Assembly: GCA_905215475.1 (NCBI GenBank)
Contig: CAJMPW010000006.1
Location: forward strand, 113,925 to 177,924
DNA: 64,000 nt
Direction: 5' to 3'
Origin: CAG-103 sp905215475
Lineage (GTDB): Bacteria > Bacillota > Clostridia > Oscillospirales > Oscillospiraceae
Positions within the stretch are counted from its first letter, which is position 1. Each line of letters starts with the position of its first letter. This document shows, in pieces, positions 1-8,355 of this stretch. Under the pieces are notes generated by a model. That model was given only the letters and a program-made list of their open reading frames with translations. It was not told where the DNA came from and did no database searches. The position numbers were made by a program, and so were the translations under genes.

Positions 1-705
1 GACGCCCTCAAGCGCCGACAGCTCGGCCAGCAGCTCGGGGTGGTCGCGCCGCTCGGGCAGGATGGCGCTGAACTGGCACAGGAAGCTCGCCAGCGGGCCC
101 GTGCCGTTGCGGTTGACCTCAAAGTCGAAAATGCGGACGTTTTCGTCGTGCAGATGCGTGACGATCGCGCCGAGGTGCTCCATGCGCTCGATCTCGAGGC
201 TGATGTTGATGTGGTGCGCCCGGCGGGTGAGCTTTTGCTCCAGCGGGGGCAGCAGGTACATACAGGCCGCCATGTAGGCGATGCAGATGAACGCGCAGGC
301 ATAAAACCCCGCGCCGATGGCGAGACCGAGACACGCGCTCGCCCAGAGTCCGGCGGCGGTGGTCAGACCCTTGACCTGCTGGCGGGCGGTGATGATGATC
401 GTGCCCGCGCCGAGAAAGCCGATGCCCTTTGCGGCCTCGGCGCCGAAGCGCGACACGTCCTGCGTCGCGCCGATGCTCTCGGCGACCTCGCGCCACGGTC
501 CGTGGAGCATCTGGTCGAGCTGCAGGCTCAGCAGCACGGTGAGCGTTGCGCCGAGCGCCGTGAGCATATAGGTGCGAAAACCGGCGGGGCGGTTTTTGCG
601 CTCGCGCTCAAGCCCGATCAGCCCGCCGCAGAGCACGGCGAGGAGGATGCGCAGCATCATCGTGACGATATTCAGTTCACGCAGGTAGGAGAGTACGGAC
701 GCCAT
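1..705 (-). CDS. MgtC/SapB-family membrane protein (3' end cut by window)
   Basis: Translating the minus strand from the ATG at 705 gives an open frame of 235 codons that runs off the left edge without a stop. The N-terminal half is hydrophobic. It carries the family hallmarks: LCGGLIGLERERKNRPAGFR near residues 27-46, then AAKGIGFLGAGTI and TTAAGLWASA. A soluble C-terminal ACT-like tail follows. MgtC/SapB proteins are inner-membrane proteins linked to magnesium limitation and acid or virulence phenotypes; some bind or inhibit ATP synthase. The length is close to the usual 220-240 aa, so little is missing. An AAAGGA lies upstream of the start, and the LacI gene ends 24 bp upstream on the same strand, so the two may be co-transcribed. 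The family call is firm, the physiological role is not. Confidence 0.85.
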   Translation of the reverse strand, partial: MASVLSYLRELNIVTMMLRILLAVLCGGLIGLERERKNRPAGFRTYMLTALGATLTVLLSLQLDQMLHGPWREVAESIGATQDVSRFGAEAAKGIGFLGAGTIIITARQQVKGLTTAAGLWASACLGLAIGAGFYACAFICIAYMAACMYLLPPLEQKLTRRAHHINISLEIERMEHLGAIVTHLHDENVRIFDFEVNRNGTGPLASFLCQFSAILPERRDHPELLAELSALEGV

Positions 706-729
706 AGATGCGATTCCTTTCTGAGTTGG

Positions 730-1788
730 TTACAGGCCGCCGCTGCGCGGCTTGCCGGTGCTGCCGCGCACGATGAGCCGGCTGCGGTATTCCACGCGGT
801 TGATCGGCTGATCCTCGCGGCTGTTGAGCCCGCCCTCGATGCGCTCGAGCAGCAGGTTGAAGGCGCTCTTGCCGTGGCTGAAGGTGTTGTTGTCCACGGT
901 CGTGAGCTGGATGCGCTGATAGCCCGAGGTCGTGACGTTGTCAAACCCGCAGAGGCTGAAATCCTCCGGCACGCGGTAGCCCTCGCGCTGCAGCGCGTCG
1001 AGCACGCCGAAGGCCACCATGTCATTGATGGCGACGATGCCGGTGATCTTGTCGTTGCGCAGGCATTTGTAGGCCAGCTCCATTCCCGAGCGGTACTCGA
1101 GGTCGGGCGTGGTGATCTCCGCCTCGAGGGAGTTGACGTGCGAGCAGATGGTCACGCTGCCCTCCGGACACCAGAGGCGGTAGGCCTCCTGCAGCCCTTC
1201 GCCGCGGCGCATACGGGAGACGTGGTGCTCGTTGAGCGCCGTGGACAGGTAGGCGATGCGCTTGTGGCCGAGGTCGATGAGGTGCTTGGCCACGAGCTGC
1301 GCCGCGCCGAAGTTGTCCACGTCCACGGTGTCGATGCCGCAGTCCGTGACGCGGTCGCCGACGGCGACGATGGGCACGCGGCGGCTCAGCTCGCGCACCT
1401 TGGCCGTCTGCGTCGGCGTCATGGCGAAGATGATGCCGGCCACGCGCGAATAGTCGAGCGAGTCGAGCAGGTGGCTCTCCGTGCGGGGATTCCAATAGGT
1501 GTTGTAGATCGCGGTGTGATACCCAGCGGCGTGCGCTGCCGCGTCGATGCCGGTGATCATCTTGGTGTGGTAGGGGTTGGAGACCGACGGCGAGAGGACG
1601 GCGATCTGCTTGCCGGAGCAGCGGGCGGACGGCGTGCGGTAGCCGATGCGCTCGGCCTCAGCCAGAACGCTCGCCACGCGCTGAGAGGAAAAGCGCTCCA
1701 GCGATTTTCCGTTGAGGATCATGGAGACGCTTGCGGTGGAAACACCGGTCGCCTCGGCGATGTCGCGCAGGGTGGGTTTGCTGCTCAT
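730..1788 (-). CDS. LacI-family transcriptional regulator
   Basis: This encodes a repressor of about 352 aa. An N-terminal LacI helix-turn-helix (LRDIAEATGVSTASVSMILN, residues 7-26) is followed by a periplasmic-binding-protein-like ligand domain with SDYSRVAGIIF-type and INDMVAFGVLDAL segments. I chose the ATG at 1788 because GGAGG sits 5 nt upstream; a GTG two codons earlier would overlap that ribosome site. It is divergent from the TRAP transporter operon starting at 2039, so it probably controls uptake of the TRAP substrate, and it may be co-transcribed with the downstream MgtC-like gene. The ligand, presumably a sugar, sugar acid or related small molecule, cannot be inferred. Confidence 0.92.
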   Translation of the reverse strand: MSSKPTLRDIAEATGVSTASVSMILNGKSLERFSSQRVASVLAEAERIGYRTPSARCSGKQIAVLSPSVSNPYHTKMITGIDAAAHAAGYHTAIYNTYWNPRTESHLLDSLDYSRVAGIIFAMTPTQTAKVRELSRRVPIVAVGDRVTDCGIDTVDVDNFGAAQLVAKHLIDLGHKRIAYLSTALNEHHVSRMRRGEGLQEAYRLWCPEGSVTICSHVNSLEAEITTPDLEYRSGMELAYKCLRNDKITGIVAINDMVAFGVLDALQREGYRVPEDFSLCGFDNVTTSGYQRIQLTTVDNNTFSHGKSAFNLLLERIEGGLNSREDQPINRVEYRSRLIVRGSTGKPRSGGL

Positions 1789-1942
1789 AGGCACCTCCGG
1801 TAGAGAACAGATGACAGCGCATATGTTGAAAATTTAAGCATTTTTCAGTGAAAAAAGGGCGCTTCGCCTTTGCAGTTTCACCAATTTCTACGAGGAGTAT
1901 ATAGCGAAAACAGAAAAATAGCAAGCAAAATTTCTGCCCATA

Positions 1943-1977
1943 TTGACGGCATTGAACATAAATGCTACCATTCAATG
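1943..1977 (+). promoter_or_regulatory. Probable TRAP operon promoter with overlapping inverted repeat
   Basis: TTGACG at 1943-1948 and TACCAT at 1966-1971 are separated by 17 nt. The inverted repeat CATTGAA (1950-1956) / TTCAATG (1971-1977) overlaps the spacer and the -10 region. It lies between the divergent LacI gene and dctP, so it is a candidate repressor operator. This was assigned by eye. Confidence 0.45.
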
Positions 1978-2038
1978 TAGAGAGCCGTTAAAATGACGGA
2001 GAAAAATTCAACGCTTTTTTAAGCAGAAAGGAACTACC

Positions 2039-3076
2039 TTGAAGAAAATTGTTGCGATGCTTCTCGCCCTGACCATGGTGTTCGCACTGTGCGCCTGCGG
2101 CGGCGGCGGCGATAAGGCCGGCGCGAACGATGATTACCACCTCACGCTCAAGCTCAGCCACGTCTTTGCTCCGACCGAGCAGCTCACGATCGAGATGCAG
2201 CAGGTCGCCCAGCGCATCAAGGAGCGCACCAACGGCGCGATCGAGATCCAGTGCTACGACTCCAGCCAGCTCGCCGTCTATAAGGACAACATCGAGCAGG
2301 TCGTCAACGGCGCCGACTGGATCGCCTGCGAAGACCCCTCCTACCTCGCCGACTACGACATCGACTTTGAAGCACTCATCGGCCCCATGATGTACAACAG
2401 CATCGATGAGTACTCCTACGTCTGCCAGTCCGATCTGGTAAAGAATATGTGCCAGAAGCTCGAAGATAACTACGGCATCCACGTGCTCGCGCTCGACTTC
2501 AACGTCGGCATGCGCTGCATGCAGACCAATAAGGTCATCAAGACCCCCGCTGACCTTAAGGGCATGAAGATCCGCGTGCCCAACAGCTCCATGTACATCA
2601 ACTGCCTCACCGCCATGGGCGCCACGCCCACCGGCATGCCGTTCTCCGAGACGATCTCCGCCGTGCAGCAGGGCGTCATTGACGGTCTGGAAGGCAACAT
2701 GAACGCTTACTCCACCAACGGCAGCGCCGAGGTGTGCAAGAACATGTCCCTGACCAACCACCTTGTCGGCACCTGCGGCGCCTACATCAGCACCAAGGTC
2801 TGGAACAGCATCCCGGAAGAGTACCGCACCATCATCCAGGAAGAGTTCACCAAGGGCGCTAAGGAACTGACCGACTTCACCAACGCCTCCTTTGCCGAGA
2901 CGAAGGCCAAGCTCGAGAAGGAGCAGGGCTGCTCGTTCAACGAGGTCGACGTCGATGCGTTCCGCGCCGCCGTGCAGCCGGAGTTTGATCGCATGGTCAA
3001 GGAAGACGGCGTGACGCCTACCTTCTACGAGCAGGCGCAGGCCATCCTCGCCGAGTACCGCCAGGCCAATAAGTGA
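2039..3076 (+). CDS. dctP: TRAP transporter substrate-binding lipoprotein (DctP family)
   Basis: This is the extracytoplasmic solute receptor of a tripartite ATP-independent periplasmic transporter, which uses an ion gradient to import organic acids or related solutes. The 345-aa product starts with a TTG at 2039, preceded by AAAGGA. It has a lipoprotein signal peptide with the lipobox LCAC near residue 19, as expected for a Gram-positive surface receptor. DctP-family segments follow: KLSHVFAPTEQ, then LALDFNVGMR and LKGMKIRVP, and later AVQQGVIDGLEGN, which holds the helix that clamps carboxylate ligands in this family. The small and large permease genes follow directly. Substrate class is unproven; the downstream phosphodiesterase is the only contextual hint. 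Confidence 0.93.
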   Translation: MKKIVAMLLALTMVFALCACGGGGDKAGANDDYHLTLKLSHVFAPTEQLTIEMQQVAQRIKERTNGAIEIQCYDSSQLAVYKDNIEQVVNGADWIACEDPSYLADYDIDFEALIGPMMYNSIDEYSYVCQSDLVKNMCQKLEDNYGIHVLALDFNVGMRCMQTNKVIKTPADLKGMKIRVPNSSMYINCLTAMGATPTGMPFSETISAVQQGVIDGLEGNMNAYSTNGSAEVCKNMSLTNHLVGTCGAYISTKVWNSIPEEYRTIIQEEFTKGAKELTDFTNASFAETKAKLEKEQGCSFNEVDVDAFRAAVQPEFDRMVKEDGVTPTFYEQAQAILAEYRQANK

Positions 3077-3096
3077 GCGCTGCGCGCTGACTGACG

Positions 3097-3160
3097 GCCG
3101 GAAGCCCCATACCGGCTTTTTATGCCGGGTGTCCCGCACACGCTGCCGGACACCCGGCAT
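3097..3160 (+). terminator. Intercistronic hairpins between dctP and dctQ
   Basis: Two hairpins lie in the 121-bp gap. A short one, GCCGG (3097-3101) with CCGGC (3112-3116), is followed by five T residues. A perfect 13-bp stem follows, ATGCCGGGTGTCC (3122-3134) with its complement at 3148-3160. This layout is typical of partial termination or mRNA protection after a binding-protein gene, giving more receptor than permease. The function is inferred. Confidence 0.55.
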
Positions 3161-3197
3161 TGCTGAGCAAAGCCACAGAAAGCAGAGGGAAGCAAAT

Positions 3198-3680
3198 TTG
3201 AAAAAAGTACTGAAAAATCTCGACGCGTATATCGCGGGCGCGATGATGATCGTGACGATCGTGCTCGTCATCGTCAACGTGATCACGCGAAAACTGTTTA
3301 ACTATATCATTGTCTGGAGCGAGGAAATTGCCACCTCCTGCTTCGTGTACTCGGTGTTCATCGGTGCGGCCTACGCCTACCGCAAGCACCAGCACGTCGG
3401 CGTTGACCTGCTCGTGGAGAAGCTGCCCGCCGGCGCGCGCAGGGCCGTGCACCTGATCACCAGCGCCCTGCTCGTGATCATCAACGGCTACATCACGATG
3501 CTCAGCGTGCAGTTTATCCAGTCGTCCTGGATCAAGCGCATGCCGATCACGAAGCTGCCGTCCAGCGCGGTCAACACGGCGCTGGTCATCGGCTTCGGCC
3601 TGATGACGATCTACTCGCTCGTCATTTTCATCAAAGACCTCAAGAGCGGCAACAAACTTGACGGGGAGGTGGACGCATGA
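3198..3680 (+). CDS. dctQ: TRAP transporter small permease (DctQ family)
   Basis: About 160 aa with four predicted membrane segments; this is the small membrane subunit that partners DctM. The TTG at 3198 is chosen because AGGGAAG lies just upstream and the next residues (KKVLKNLDAYIAG) match the usual family start. The open frame extends upstream to 3129, but that part runs through the intercistronic hairpin and is unlikely to be translated. The WSEEIATSCFVYSVFIGAA segment near residues 40-58 is characteristic of the family. The end overlaps the start of dctM by 4 nt, indicating translational coupling. Confidence 0.88.
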   Translation: MKKVLKNLDAYIAGAMMIVTIVLVIVNVITRKLFNYIIVWSEEIATSCFVYSVFIGAAYAYRKHQHVGVDLLVEKLPAGARRAVHLITSALLVIINGYITMLSVQFIQSSWIKRMPITKLPSSAVNTALVIGFGLMTIYSLVIFIKDLKSGNKLDGEVDA

Positions 3681-4972
3681 GCACGTTCCTTTCGATCCTG
3701 CCGATCATCATCGCGCTCGTGCTGTATTTCACGGGCATCCCGATCGCCTACGCGCTCTTTGCCGCGGCACTGACCTATTTCGGCTTCATTGACACGACGA
3801 CCGTGCCGTACCTGCTGATGCAGAAGTTCATCACGTCCACGCAGTCGTTCCCGTTCCTTGCGATCCCGTTTTTCATCATGTGCGGCTCGATCATGAACTA
3901 CGGCGGCATCAGCGCGCGGCTGATGGACTTCGCCGATGCGCTCACCGGTCACCTGCCCGGCGGCCTTGCGCAGATCAACGTCCTGCTGAGCATGCTCATG
4001 GGCGGCTGCTCCGGCTCGGCCAACGCCGACGCCGCCATGGAGTGCAAGCTGCTCGTGCCCGAGATGGAAAAGCGCGGCTACGGCAAGGGCTTTTCCGCCG
4101 CAATCACGGCGGCATCCTCGTGCGTCACGCCCATCATCCCGCCCGGCATCAACCTCATCGTCTACGGCCTGATCGCCAGTGCATCCGTCGGTCAGCTCTT
4201 TGCCGCCGGCTACATCCCCGGTCTGCTCATGGCTGTGATGCTGATGATCGCCGTGGCGATCATCTCCAAAAAGCGCGGCTACGCGCCGTCCCGCCCGCGC
4301 CGTGCGACGCTCGGCGAGATCGGCCGCCAGGCGCTCAAGTCCTTCTGGGCGCTGTTTTTCCCGCTGGGCATCATCATGGGCATGCGCTTCGGCATCTTCA
4401 CGCCGACGGAAGCCGGCGGTGTGGGCGTGCTCTACTGCCTGATCGTGGGTAAGTTCGTCTACAAGGGCCTGCGCAAGGAGCACTTCATCCCCATCCTGCG
4501 CGAGACCATCTCCGGCACCGCCACCGTCATGCTCATCATCGTGTCGGCGACCGTGTTCGGCTACTACCTCAACTGGGAGAACATCCCGACCATGCTGCTC
4601 AACGCCGTGACGAGCTTTGCCAGCAACAAGTTCCTCGTGCTGCTGGTCATGAACATCGTGCTGCTCATCGTCGGCATGTTCCTCGAGGGCGGCGCGGCGC
4701 TCATCATCCTCGCTCCGCTCATGGTGCCGATCGTGAAGGCCGCCGGGATCGACCTGGTGCACTTCGGCATCGTCTGCAACGTCAACATCATGATCGGCGG
4801 TCTGACTCCGCCGTTCGGCTCGATGATGTTCACCTGCGTGTCCATCACGGACTGCAAGATGCAGGAATTTATCAAGGAATGTGTGCCGTTTATCATCGCG
4901 CTGCTCATTGCGCTGCTGCTGCTGACGTACATTCCGGGCATCACGCTGCTGATACCGAATCTCATTTATTAA
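3677..4972 (+). CDS. dctM: TRAP transporter large permease (DctM family)
   Basis: This is the 431-aa, roughly 12-helix transport subunit of the TRAP complex. Family landmarks include PFLAIPFFIMCGSIMNYGGI, GGCSGSANADAAM and the FTPTEAGGVGVLYCL stretch; the conserved IIPPGINLIVYG segment is near residue 155. Length is normal. It overlaps dctQ by 4 nt and is followed by the phosphodiesterase gene after 13 bp, so the four genes form one operon. It is expected in the cytoplasmic membrane, moving solute delivered by the DctP lipoprotein. Confidence 0.94.
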   Translation: MSTFLSILPIIIALVLYFTGIPIAYALFAAALTYFGFIDTTTVPYLLMQKFITSTQSFPFLAIPFFIMCGSIMNYGGISARLMDFADALTGHLPGGLAQINVLLSMLMGGCSGSANADAAMECKLLVPEMEKRGYGKGFSAAITAASSCVTPIIPPGINLIVYGLIASASVGQLFAAGYIPGLLMAVMLMIAVAIISKKRGYAPSRPRRATLGEIGRQALKSFWALFFPLGIIMGMRFGIFTPTEAGGVGVLYCLIVGKFVYKGLRKEHFIPILRETISGTATVMLIIVSATVFGYYLNWENIPTMLLNAVTSFASNKFLVLLVMNIVLLIVGMFLEGGAALIILAPLMVPIVKAAGIDLVHFGIVCNVNIMIGGLTPPFGSMMFTCVSITDCKMQEFIKECVPFIIALLIALLLLTYIPGITLLIPNLIY

Positions 4973-4985
4973 GGGAGACAATTGC

Positions 4986-5723
4986 ATGAAAGTTATGGCA
5001 CACCGCGGCTACAGCGGTGCTTATCCGGAAAACACGATGCTCTCGTTCCGCGAGGCAGTCAAGGTCGGCTGCGACGCGATCGAGATGGACGTGCATGAGA
5101 CGCGCGACGGCCGCCTCGTCGTCATCCACGACGAGCGGCTCGACCGCACGACCGACGGCACCGGCCGCATCTGCGACCACACGTTCGACGAGCTGCGGCA
5201 GTTCAACGCCGCCGCGCGCTTCGCGGGCAAATACGCACCTGAGCGCATCCCGTCGTTCGACGAATATTGCGAGTGGGCGTCCGGCGAGAGCGTCGGGCAC
5301 AACATCGAGATCAAGACCGACAAGATCTACTATCATGACATCGAGCGCAAGATCTGGTCCACCATCGAGCGCTACGGTCTGGAGCACAAGGTCATGTTCT
5401 CATCGTTCAACCACTTCTCGCTGCGCCGCATCCTCGAGATCAGCGGCAACGCGGTCGAAGTCGGCGCGCTCGTGCTCGAGGACAGCATCGGCGGCTTCCC
5501 CGGCTACTACTGCGAGCAGGCGGGCTTCGCCTGCTACCATCCGCCGATCGAGCTGCTCACGGACGAGAACGTGCGCGACTGCAAGGAGCACGGCGTGAAG
5601 ATGAACGTCTGGACCGTCAATGACATGGCGGGTCTGGAGCAGCTCCACCGCTGGGGCTGCGAGGGCATCATCACGAACTACCCCGGCGTGGCGAGCGGCT
5701 GGCTGCGCGCGCAGGGCGAGTGA
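4986..5723 (+). CDS. Glycerophosphodiester phosphodiesterase
   Basis: This 245-aa enzyme belongs to the GDPD TIM-barrel family, which hydrolyses glycerophosphodiesters to glycerol 3-phosphate and an alcohol. The N terminus has the catalytic signature AHRGYSGAYPENTMLSF (His-Arg and Glu-Asn), then EMDVHETRDGRLVVIHDERL with the metal ligands and second catalytic His, and later VNDMAGLEQL and GIITNYP. No signal peptide is visible, so it is probably cytosolic. It begins 13 bp after dctM with a good GGGAGAC ribosome site. Its position suggests that the TRAP system imports a phosphodiester or that the product feeds the same pathway; this is inference only. Confidence 0.9.
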   Translation: MKVMAHRGYSGAYPENTMLSFREAVKVGCDAIEMDVHETRDGRLVVIHDERLDRTTDGTGRICDHTFDELRQFNAAARFAGKYAPERIPSFDEYCEWASGESVGHNIEIKTDKIYYHDIERKIWSTIERYGLEHKVMFSSFNHFSLRRILEISGNAVEVGALVLEDSIGGFPGYYCEQAGFACYHPPIELLTDENVRDCKEHGVKMNVWTVNDMAGLEQLHRWGCEGIITNYPGVASGWLRAQGE

Positions 5724-5756
5724 GCCGGACGCGGCAAAGAGACAGATCAGAGTGAC

Positions 5757-5785
5757 GCCCCCGAGAGCCTTCGGCTCTCGGGGGC
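5757..5785 (+). terminator. Rho-independent terminator of TRAP operon
   Basis: A perfect 13-bp stem (GCCCCCGAGAGCC / GGCTCTCGGGGGC) with a TTC loop is followed by a T-rich stretch (GATTTCTTTG), 33 bp after the phosphodiesterase stop. Confidence 0.85.
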
Positions 5786-5820
5786 GATTTCTTTGTCCCG
5801 AAGCATTCTTTTCTGACAGC

Positions 5821-5853
5821 AAAAAACTCCCTCCGGAAAACCGGAGGGAGTTT
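5821..5853 (-). terminator. Rho-independent terminator of the OYE operon
   Basis: Read on the minus strand, a 13-bp stem (AAACTCCCTCCGG and its complement around a 4-nt loop) ends in a run of T residues. It lies 20 bp beyond the stop of the reductase at 5873 and marks the end of the TetR-flavoprotein-HypA-reductase transcript. Confidence 0.85.
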
Positions 5854-5872
5854 CGCGTTTGTAGGGATGGGA

Positions 5873-7951
5873 TCAGATCTTCATGCAGACGTCCCAGGCA
5901 CGCCAGATGACGGTGCGGAGGTTGCCGATGGCAACGCAGTCGCCCACGCGGAAGACCTGCTTGTTGTCCTTACCGCCGACCGGAGTCGGGACAAAGCCGA
6001 TGCCGTTGACGACGTTGTCGCACTCGACGAAGAAGGTCTCGCCGGTCTTGACGTTCTTGACGGTGACGCCGTTGTCCTTGATCTCGGTCACGGTGGACTC
6101 GAGGTAGGTCGGGACCTTGTGGTACTCCATCGCGTCACGCAGGAAGGAGGTGTTGGCAAGGCAGGTGGCCTGCGCCGCGACCAGGTCGTTCGCGTACTCG
6201 ACGATGATGGGGTGCTTGCCCTGCAGCACGAGGTCGTAAGCCGCCTCGCAGGAGGACTGACCGCCGCCGATGAACAGGACCTTGTCGCCGACTTCCTTCT
6301 TGTCCTTGAGAAGCTCGGTGAAGGTGAGGGTCTTCTCGAAGCCCGGGATGGAGGGCATGGTGCGCGGGATGGAGCCGCTGGCGACGATGATGTCGTCGAA
6401 GCCGCCGAGCGTGTTGACGTCGGTCACTTCGGTGTTGAAGCGGACGTCGATGCCTTCCTTGGCGATCTCGTTGAGGTACCAGCGGATGAGCTCCTTATCG
6501 TTCTCCTTGAAGCTCATCGCGGAAGCGGTGAGGAACAGACCGCCGAGCTCGTTGGTCTTCTCGAAGATGACGGGGGTGTGGCCGCGCTGCTTGAGCACGA
6601 GCGCGCACTCCATGCCGCCGATGCCGCCGCCGATGATGGCGACCTTCTTCGGGTTGCGGGTCGGGACGATCTTGTACTTATTGTGCTGCATGGTGGTCGG
6701 GTTCAGCGCGCAGCGAGCCAGGTGCAGGGAGTCATCCATGCTCTGGAGGTTCGCGGTGCCCTTGAACTTGGCCATGTTGAAGCAGCCGTTGTGGCAGCGG
6801 ATGCAGGGCTTGATCTCGTCCTCGTGGCCGCTGAGGATCTTGTGGATCCACTCGTGGTCAACGAGGTTCTGACGCGCGATGGCGACAGCGTCGAGACGGC
6901 CGGCAGCGATCTCTTCGGCAGCCTTCACGGGGTCCATACGGCCGGCGCAGACGACCGGGCAGTTGGTGAACTTCTTGATGTGCTCGACGTACTCGAGGTT
7001 GCAGTTGTCGGGCATGTACTGAGGCGGATGTGCCCAGTACCACGCATCGTAGGTGCCGTTGTCGCAGTTGAACATGTCGTAGCCGGCTTCCTCGAGGTAC
7101 TTGACAGCCTTCTCGGACTCGGCCATGTCGCGGCCGAACTCCTCAAAGTCGGTCTCGTACGGCATCGCGCCCTTGCCCCAGGCCTTGGTCTTGGAGACGA
7201 CGGAGTAACGCAGGGACACCGGGAAGTCGGCGCCGGCCTGACGCTTGATCTCCTGCACGATCTCGACCGGGAAGCGGAAACGGTTCTCGAACGAGCCGCC
7301 GTACTGGTCGGTGCGGTGGTTCCAGTTGGCCATGGTGAACTGGTCAAGCAGGTAGCCCTCGTGGACAGCGTGGATCTCGACACCGTCGACACCGGCAGCG
7401 CGCAGCTTCTTGGCGGTCTTGCCGAAGGCGTGCACCATGTCCTGGATCTCCTTGACGGTCAGCGGGCGGGACATGACGTCTTCCTTCCAGCGGTTCGGGA
7501 CCTCGGAAGCGGAGGCGCAGATATACTGCACGTCAACGATGGGGCTGGCGATCTTGTTGAGGAAGTTGTTCTTGGCCAGCATCGTCATCCAGCCGTTGAT
7601 CGCCATGGAGCGGCCCATGCCGGCGGCGAGCTGGATGAACAGCTTTGCACCGGTCTTGTGGAACTCGACCATGTACTCCTTGAGCTGCTTGAACATCTGG
7701 TCGTTCTGGTACAGCCACTTACGGCCGGGGATGCCCAGCGGATCGCGGATGCACTGCATGCCGGGCAGGATCAGGCCCACGCCGTCCTGCGCGCGGTTGA
7801 GCAGGAAGTAAGCTGCTTCCTTGTCAAAGTGGTTCGGCTCCATCCAGCCGAACAGGGACGTGCCGCCCATGGAGCACTGGACAATGCGGTTTTTCATCTC
7901 GACATTGCCGATCTTCCAGGGGGTGAACAATGCGTTGTACTTTTCGTTCAT
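5873..7951 (-). CDS. Old-yellow-enzyme/2,4-dienoyl-CoA reductase-like NADH:flavin oxidoreductase
   Basis: 692 aa. An N-terminal FMN TIM barrel (about 1-345) begins LFTPWKIGNVEMKNRIV. It carries HEGYLLDQFTMANWNHRTDQ, with the Tyr that serves as proton donor in FadH-type enzymes. The 4Fe-4S cysteines follow (CIRCHNGC, then ARCALNP), with a longer spacing before the fourth Cys than in FadH. The C-terminal half has FAD and NAD(P) dinucleotide folds (IIGGGIGGMECALVL; LFIGGGQSSCEAAYDL). Relatives reduce enoyl or enone double bonds: dienoyl-CoA, bile-acid intermediates (BaiCD/BaiH) and 3-keto-steroids. It is the last gene of an operon with a HypA-like and a GltD-like protein and has a relative at 43046. 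The family is firm, the substrate unknown. Confidence 0.9.
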   Translation of the reverse strand: MNEKYNALFTPWKIGNVEMKNRIVQCSMGGTSLFGWMEPNHFDKEAAYFLLNRAQDGVGLILPGMQCIRDPLGIPGRKWLYQNDQMFKQLKEYMVEFHKTGAKLFIQLAAGMGRSMAINGWMTMLAKNNFLNKIASPIVDVQYICASASEVPNRWKEDVMSRPLTVKEIQDMVHAFGKTAKKLRAAGVDGVEIHAVHEGYLLDQFTMANWNHRTDQYGGSFENRFRFPVEIVQEIKRQAGADFPVSLRYSVVSKTKAWGKGAMPYETDFEEFGRDMAESEKAVKYLEEAGYDMFNCDNGTYDAWYWAHPPQYMPDNCNLEYVEHIKKFTNCPVVCAGRMDPVKAAEEIAAGRLDAVAIARQNLVDHEWIHKILSGHEDEIKPCIRCHNGCFNMAKFKGTANLQSMDDSLHLARCALNPTTMQHNKYKIVPTRNPKKVAIIGGGIGGMECALVLKQRGHTPVIFEKTNELGGLFLTASAMSFKENDKELIRWYLNEIAKEGIDVRFNTEVTDVNTLGGFDDIIVASGSIPRTMPSIPGFEKTLTFTELLKDKKEVGDKVLFIGGGQSSCEAAYDLVLQGKHPIIVEYANDLVAAQATCLANTSFLRDAMEYHKVPTYLESTVTEIKDNGVTVKNVKTGETFFVECDNVVNGIGFVPTPVGGKDNKQVFRVGDCVAIGNLRTVIWRAWDVCMKI

Positions 7952-7972
7952 TGAATACGCTCCTTCTATTTT

Positions 7973-8344
7973 TTAGGTCTCCACAGACCCGGGTTCACGT
8001 TCTTCCGGGACATGGATCTCCCGGATGGTAAAGTCCTTACCGGACAGCACCGTTTTGTTGAAGCTGTTGCAGTTCGGACAATAACCGTTGCACTCGATGA
8101 CATTGAAGATCTCGTCGCAATCCTCGCACTCGGCCATGCCGGGCACGATGTTGACGATGAGCTTCGTGTTTTCCAGCGGCGTGCCCTTCACGACGGGGGG
8201 ATAGAGCTCCTCCACGTACTCCGGAATGACGAGCGAGAGCTCGCCGCAGTCGGCCACGATCTCGGAGATCTCCGAGATCTGGTTTGCGGCCGCGTAGTCG
8301 GTGACGGTTTTGACCATGGCGCGCACCACACCGATCTCATGCAT
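7973..8344 (-). CDS. hypA: HypA/HybF-like nickel and zinc protein
   Basis: 123 aa. The MHE start (MHEIGVVRAMVKTV) matches the nickel-binding N terminus of HypA, and the zinc site CEDC...CPNC is present near residues 73-97. HypA normally hands nickel to [NiFe]-hydrogenase or urease together with HypB. Here there is no hydrogenase, urease or HypB nearby. The gene sits 11 bp after the GltD-like flavoprotein (the AAGGAG site overlaps that gene's stop) and 21 bp before the OYE reductase, so it belongs to their operon. It may supply metal to an enzyme elsewhere, or it may have been recruited to this redox system. A paralog is at 48618 in the mobile region. Confidence 0.85.
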   Translation of the reverse strand: MHEIGVVRAMVKTVTDYAAANQISEISEIVADCGELSLVIPEYVEELYPPVVKGTPLENTKLIVNIVPGMAECEDCDEIFNVIECNGYCPNCNSFNKTVLSGKDFTIREIHVPEEREPGSVET

Positions 8345-8355
8345 GGCGCTGCTCC

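Noticed and set aside
40..1803. A 587-codon plus-strand frame over the MgtC and LacI genes
   Set aside because: Both minus-strand genes are clear; the plus frame is compositional noise.
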